64,000 nucleotides of DNA from Atrina japonica (taxonomy: Eukaryota; Mollusca; Bivalvia; Pterioida; Pinnidae): NCBI GenBank assembly GCA_030159075.1, contig BROG01001206.1, forward strand, positions 34,006 through 98,005, written 5' to 3'. Numbering within the stretch: the first letter of the stretch is position 1; each line of letters starts with the position of its first letter. The position numbers were made by a program, and so were the translations under genes. Below, piece after piece: positions 60,314 through 64,000 of this stretch. The notes below the pieces were generated by a model that had not been told where the DNA came from, searched no databases, and worked only from the letters and a program-made list of their open reading frames with translations.

Positions 60314-60352
60314 TCTGTCTGAAGAGCCGCTATGGCTGAAAGCGCTAACAGA
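60314..60352 (+). ncRNA. Hammerhead ribozyme-like motif (type I, minimal helix III)
   Basis: Core CTGAAGA (60319-60325; consensus CUGANGA), stem II GCC-GCTAT-GGC (60326-60336), GAAA (60338-60341), self-complementary AGCGCT as helix III (60341-60346) and H17 = A (60347). Helix I pairs TCTGT (60314-60318) with ACAGA (60348-60352), and AT-rich flanks can pair further. One extra T (60337) lies between stem II and GAAA, which may weaken activity. Hammerheads with a 3-bp self-complementary helix III that act as dimers are known from Penelope-like elements and retrozymes. RT-element debris occurs elsewhere in this window. Activity is not shown. Confidence 0.55.
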
Positions 60353-60444
60353 AGTATAATTTTATTTAATATGATCAAAAGAATGTGTTGTTCTGAATAA
60401 TATTTTTTCTACTATTTCTACTGTACCAAGGGACTTTTTATTTC

Positions 60445-60449
<5 letters not shown>

Positions 60450-60539
<90 letters not shown>
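60450..60539. repeat. (TA)n microsatellite
   Basis: About 90 bp with one ATTATA slip. Confidence 0.95.
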
Positions 60540-60541
<2 letters not shown>

Positions 60542-60814
60542 TATATACAAAGAAAGAACATCCCTACTATATTTAGAAAATCAATTGGCATGTATAAAGA
60601 CACTAATTGTTTTATAAACATGTATCTAACGAGGAAATACGGTCATGTTTTTAAATAAATTTACTGAAAGTGCAAATTACAAGTGGTTTTTAAACTATGC
60701 TCGTGTAACCGAGTTCTTATTTTAGTACGTGTATTCGATGACCGGACCTTCCGACGAGTAATCAATTAACTGGTTACTCGTAGAAAACCTTAATATATAT
60801 ATATATCAACCACG

Positions 60815-60905
60815 GTTTTCACTGTCTCATCCGACAGACAGGAAACCAACCTGCCGCCGGCTGAAATTGAACTCACGATTGAGAGTCGAGCGCGCTACCG
60901 ACTTC
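60815..60905 (-). mobile_element. SINE family 1, head fragment
   Basis: CACTGTCTCATCCGACAGAC, AGGAAACCAACCTGCCGCCG and GAGAGTCGAGCGCGCTACCG match the tRNA-like half of the 4452-4722 element. The tail half is absent. Confidence 0.7.
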
Positions 60906-61840
60906 GCATCCTATCGTAACAATGCTCCCATGAAGTTAAATGATATACAAATATGTTATGAAACTTATAACTGTTGATAAAAAAGCTAGTGGTCTTCTGC
61001 AATGGCATCAAATAAACTAAATAAATCATTCCAGATCACCAATTGCAAAAACATGTTATGTTGATTTTAAAAGGAGTGGCGTATGCACCTAAAACAGAAA
61101 CGTAGTCGTATGGACAAACATAATGCGCAGAAACATCAGGAACATCCGGAAAAGCAAAAGTACTGAGTGCAGATAGATTCACAGATGTACGGAAGATGGA
61201 ATGTCCGGAATTGTCAAATGATCGCTCATGGGAGATCCCCCTTTTCAATTATTCTTTTGATTACTATTAGCTGTTTTTCATATTTACTTGGATACCTCAA
61301 AATATATCAAGCATAATTCTTACACACATCTTCAAAAATATTCTAATGCGAAAATGTGCTATCTATTTTTCCACGCATTACTGAATTCCTTTTACAATTG
61401 TGAAAACAGTAGATTCTCGCCTCTGTTATGGATTTGATTTAAATTCAAGGTATTTGTAGAGATGATATTATCCATTCTTTAGACCACTCAATTGTAGCCT
61501 GTGTAGTATAAAGGGTATTAAAAGAGTCCTCTGTGAAAGCATTTCTTAACACCACCGAGAAACATACAATTCATGGGATTGTTTGATTGTTTGTTAGCAT
61601 TTCCCTATTAAAAATCTATCTGATGAAGCAAACATCCGATCTTTATACCAATGACATCAACATTCAGAAGAGAAAAACGTTCGACCTGGACAGATTTGTT
61701 ACCAGAAACAAATTAACAAAAATACATTTTTCCAGTATAAATAAAAGTAATAAAACTAATGCAAGTAGTTACTTCCTTTTTAATGTTTTTGCATTTTAAT
61801 GATGTATATGTCACAGACATTATATTAGTTATAAGGAGGA
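60906..61840. other. Intergenic DNA, no gene recognised
   Basis: Small open frames have no splice support or recognisable domains. Confidence 0.4.

Positions 61841-61842
<2 letters not shown>

Positions 61843-61926
<84 letters not shown>
61843..61926. repeat. (TA)n microsatellite
   Basis: About 84 bp pure TA. Confidence 0.96.
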
Positions 61927-61928
<2 letters not shown>

Positions 61929-62019
61929 GTGTGTGTTATAATATATGATATAATTAAGTAATTAAGCGAACAATTTACCTCAACGTAAATCATCTTTCGT
62001 TTGTATTGCAAACAAAACC

Positions 62020-62137
62020 AAAACAAGCCATCAGAATTTATTCTTAAGTATCATATCAACAAACAAAATTATTATAAACGTAGCAAAACATTTTGACAAT
62101 TTTTTAAAATATGTCAAAAGTAATTTAATTATGATAG
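62020..62137 (-). other. PON-like 3' UTR with poly(A) signal
   Basis: On the - strand an AATAAA (complement of 62037-62042) lies about 95 nt after the stop. This suggests a short 3' UTR. The cleavage site itself is not determined. Confidence 0.45.
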
Positions 62138-62311
62138 TTACAAAGTACGGACCTCGCAATACATAAGCTTGTGCATAATCGTCCCAATCAATAGTTTCTT
62201 CTTATAGAGAGAAGCAACGGATGCACCATATAATGTATGTCCATCATCCGAGAACAGTTCCGTCATATTCTCTACTTTTGTACCCGTTTTATCAACGTGA
62301 AGTAACGCAAC
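62138..62311 (-). CDS. PON-like last exon with stop
   Basis: This 174-bp exon has acceptor TATGATTACAG and ends in TAA (complement of 62138-62140). It carries the strongest family signature: GASVASLYKKKLLIGTIM, then HKLMYCEV, close to the paraoxonase ending QGSTVASVYKGKLLIGT..HKALYCEL. Three extra residues (RTL) follow the usual end. Confidence 0.88.
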   Translation of the reverse strand, partial: VALLHVDKTGTKVENMTELFSDDGHTLYGASVASLYKKKLLIGTIMHKLMYCEVRTL

Positions 62312-63284
62312 CTGTAATCATACAACAGATGATGATTTGAAATTAAATAACAAAATCAATATCAGTGAAAAGAAAATGCCAAATTAGTTATTAATGACTC
62401 ATCACATTACAAAAAGGTTGATAAATGTAGAACGAAAAGTCAAATGCGAATTCAGTCGAAAACAAATAAACAACTGAAAACTGATAATTCAATGAATATT
62501 CTCAGTTTGGCCATCCGCCATGAGTCCATAGTCAAACTTAAATGAAATATGGAGGAACAAATCCTCCTCACACTCGGTACTTATGTGTCACGTGATCTGT
62601 ACTGACCAATGACATTAACGATATGTCTTGTTCCTTGTGTTAATTATCCATAAAAAATCTTATCGGAAAAAAAACGTTAACAGATATTTTGAGAGTAAAC
62701 TTATTCCAACTAAGTACGAAAATGATCCTGACCTTACAATTATTTTACAAACATATATTAAACCTTATAACATCATTTAACATTTCCCATGTACCTGTGA
62801 TCCTGCCGGATGGGTCGTGTCGGTTAGATGAGATGCAGCTTTATAACTTGCTGGAATACCACCACTCAAAACATTACCCGATTCTAATTCTACGGTCGGG
62901 TTATCAACGCCACTATATAATGGCAGAGCCTGTAAGAACAGGGTATATATATATATATAGAAGAAATGAAGATATTTAAAAGAGAGTCTGATAACTCTTT
63001 GACCTTGACTAATGTAAGTACAGATTGTCAGCTCAGAGATTGTTGTTGTTTAAAAGATATTGTGATATTTAATTACGACAAATGCAGTAATTACAAATAC
63101 AAAAGGACGTTACGGTCAGATTTAAGTTAAGCCAATTGTCATAGTTCCAAACTTACCAGTTTAATATATCAAACTTGATAATACCTAAATTTAGAAAGTT
63201 ATATTTCTGTTAATAACATAGATCGGTATACCTTGTGATATATATATATATATATGTAATATATATATATATATATATATATAT

Positions 63285-63326
<42 letters not shown>

Positions 63327-63572
63327 TATATATATATATATACATAGATCGGTATACCTGTGATATATATAACTTAACTTAAATCTGACCGTAACGTCCT
63401 TTTGTATTTGTAATTACTGCATTTGTCGTAATTAAATATCACAATATCTTTTAAACAACAACAATCTCTGAGCTGACAATCTGTACTTACATTAGTCAAG
63501 GTCAAAGAGTTATCAGACTCTCTTTTAAATATCTTCATTTCTTTTGTACCTGATAACATCAGGTATAAATAC
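62138..63572 (-). CDS. Paraoxonase/arylesterase (PON)-family gene, 3' part (three exons, partial)
   Basis: Exons 63572-63491, 62929-62795 and 62311-62138 join in frame with matching phases (1 base, then 0, 0) to give 129 residues and a stop. Recognisable PON elements, in order, are YLYLM followed by MKIFKRESDNSLTLTN (beta-propeller blade, like YVYIAE..HKI.VYE), SGVDNPTVE (like LVDNISVDP), and C-terminal LYGASVASLYKKKLLIGTIM ending HKLMYCEV. PONs are secreted six-bladed propellers that hydrolyse lactones and aryl esters with a catalytic calcium. The D-N of SGVDN aligns with calcium ligands Asp269/Asn270 of human PON1, and the Cys near the end with Cys353, which pairs with an N-terminal Cys. 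The GCHP motif is replaced by GGIP, so the His equivalent to His285 is Ile. That may alter activity. The 5' exons lie beyond 64000 or were not recognised. Confidence 0.85.
62500..62585 (-). pseudogene. RT-element 3'-tail relic inside PON intron
   Basis: The reverse complement reads GAGGAGGATTTGTTCCTCCA, then GACTATGGACTCATGGCGGA, a diverged version of the 3' tail seen at 35090-35150 and 38930-38990. It lies in the last PON-like intron. Confidence 0.5.
62795..62929 (-). CDS. PON-like exon with calcium-ligand VDN motif
   Basis: This 135-bp exon (45 codons, phase 0-0) has acceptor CTGTTCTTACAG and donor GTACAT. It begins ALPLYSGVDNPTVELESGN and ends THPAGSQ. SGVDNPTVE matches the calcium-binding VDN of paraoxonases. 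Where PON1 has GCHPNG this protein has GGIPAS, losing the His. An opposite-strand open frame over this exon is a shadow. Confidence 0.82.
62961..63131 (+). repeat. 171-bp perfect inverted repeat, left arm
   Basis: Base for base the reverse complement of 63373-63543. It carries a + strand copy of the last 53 bp of a PON-like exon, its GTAAGT donor and 118 bp of intron. Confidence 0.96.
63216..63372. repeat. TA arrays with duplicated CATAGATCGGTATACCT
   Basis: Two TA tracts (63239-63264 region and 63265-63340). The phrase ACATAGATCGGTATACC occurs on both sides (about 63217 and about 63343). Confidence 0.88.
63373..63543 (-). repeat. 171-bp perfect inverted repeat, right arm (contains PON exon end)
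   Basis: Identical to the reverse complement of 62961-63131. A 241-bp TA-rich spacer separates the arms. This arm is the original, because it is continuous with the coding exon at 63491-63572. Confidence 0.96.
63491..63572 (-). CDS. PON-like exon, blade strand
   Basis: This 82-bp exon has acceptor TTTCCTTACAG and donor GTAAGT. Its first G completes a codon from an unseen exon. It reads YLYLMLSGTKEMKIF followed by KRESDNSLTLTN. The last 53 bp and the start of the following intron are duplicated in inverted orientation at 62961-63131, inside the same intron. Confidence 0.78.
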
Positions 63573-64000
63573 CTGTAAGGAAATCTTATAGACTAAGGTG
63601 CAAATACTATTAACAATACTAAAACTTAAGTTTGTTAAATGTGACCAAAACAAATTCTCAAAACGGTCGCATTTTGTTAGTTAGACTTCTTCAAACAAGC
63701 TCAAATTGATATATATTTCGAAAGAGAAAGAGGTATCATACAAGAAAAAATGATAAATCTTAATGTATGCCAAATCTTTCTAAGAGTGCACACTGTAAAC
63801 ATAGCTTTTGTATCTTAGCTTTGGAGAAGTAGAGAATTCAAATGAACGTATCTGAGCGAAATAATACTTTGGTATGAAATAATCGGTATGTATCATTAAA
63901 CACATTTGTATTGACATCTTATTAAAATTTTCAACTTCGGTATTGTTAACGAGATTTTTACTATCTACGGAACAAGGAATTATCAATTATCAAATATAAT
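63573..64000. other. PON intron or upstream DNA, no exon recognised
   Basis: The preceding PON exon must end in two bases of a Lys-type codon, but none with PON-like sequence was found here. Confidence 0.4.

Noticed and set aside
62689..62979. 96-codon + strand frame
   Set aside because: It is the antisense shadow of the PON-like exon at 62795-62929, which has the splice sites and the family motifs on the - strand.

Overview
This window looks like AT-rich, intron- and repeat-dense animal DNA, most probably from a bivalve or another mollusc. The case rests on canonical GT-AG spliced exons of two metazoan genes, two unrelated tRNA-derived SINE families, a GACGGACA-microsatellite/hairpin element and a CTCACCTGA-type dispersed repeat. 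I recall repeats of these kinds from molluscan genomes, but no search was run. There are no prokaryote-type genes. Almost all long open frames here are simple repeats or TE debris.

Two protein-coding genes can be reconstructed exon by exon. (1) On the + strand, the 3' part of an NDRG-family (N-myc downstream-regulated, alpha/beta-hydrolase fold) gene has eight phase-compatible exons from 14313 to the stop codon at 54171-54173. Together they encode 214 residues over about 40 kb. The 5' exons were not found and probably lie upstream of the window. (2) On the - strand, the last three exons of a paraoxonase/arylesterase (PON)-family gene lie between 63572 and the stop at 62138. They encode 129 residues, and the 5' exons lie beyond the right edge. 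The two genes are convergent, with about 8 kb of repeat-rich DNA between them.

The rest is repetitive. 1-14 kb (far upstream NDRG intron or flank) has TC microsatellites, a SINE with target-site duplication, 31-bp and 28-bp satellites, MITE-like elements, a poly-C tract and a GC-rich block. The NDRG introns hold a 28-bp minisatellite (14.5-15.4 kb), a near-perfect 144-bp hairpin (15.5 kb), clusters of the palindrome GTGATATCAC (18.5-19.6 kb), a 2.4-kb 25-bp satellite (25.5-28 kb), a ~65-bp tandem repeat (32.7-33.5 kb), reverse-transcriptase fragments in both orientations (34.4-35.2 and 38.8-39.2 kb), and an 8.4-kb compound of two related modules (44.7-53.06 kb). The intergenic DNA holds long TA and CATA microsatellites, a split dispersed repeat and, at 60314-60352, a sequence with the core architecture of a type-I hammerhead ribozyme.

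The best leads are the hammerhead-like motif, a 171-bp perfect inverted repeat that duplicates part of a PON exon with its splice donor, the GATATC palindrome clusters next to an NDRG exon, and the two-module compound in the last NDRG intron. All assignments were made by eye; family names come from recognised sequence patterns, not searches.
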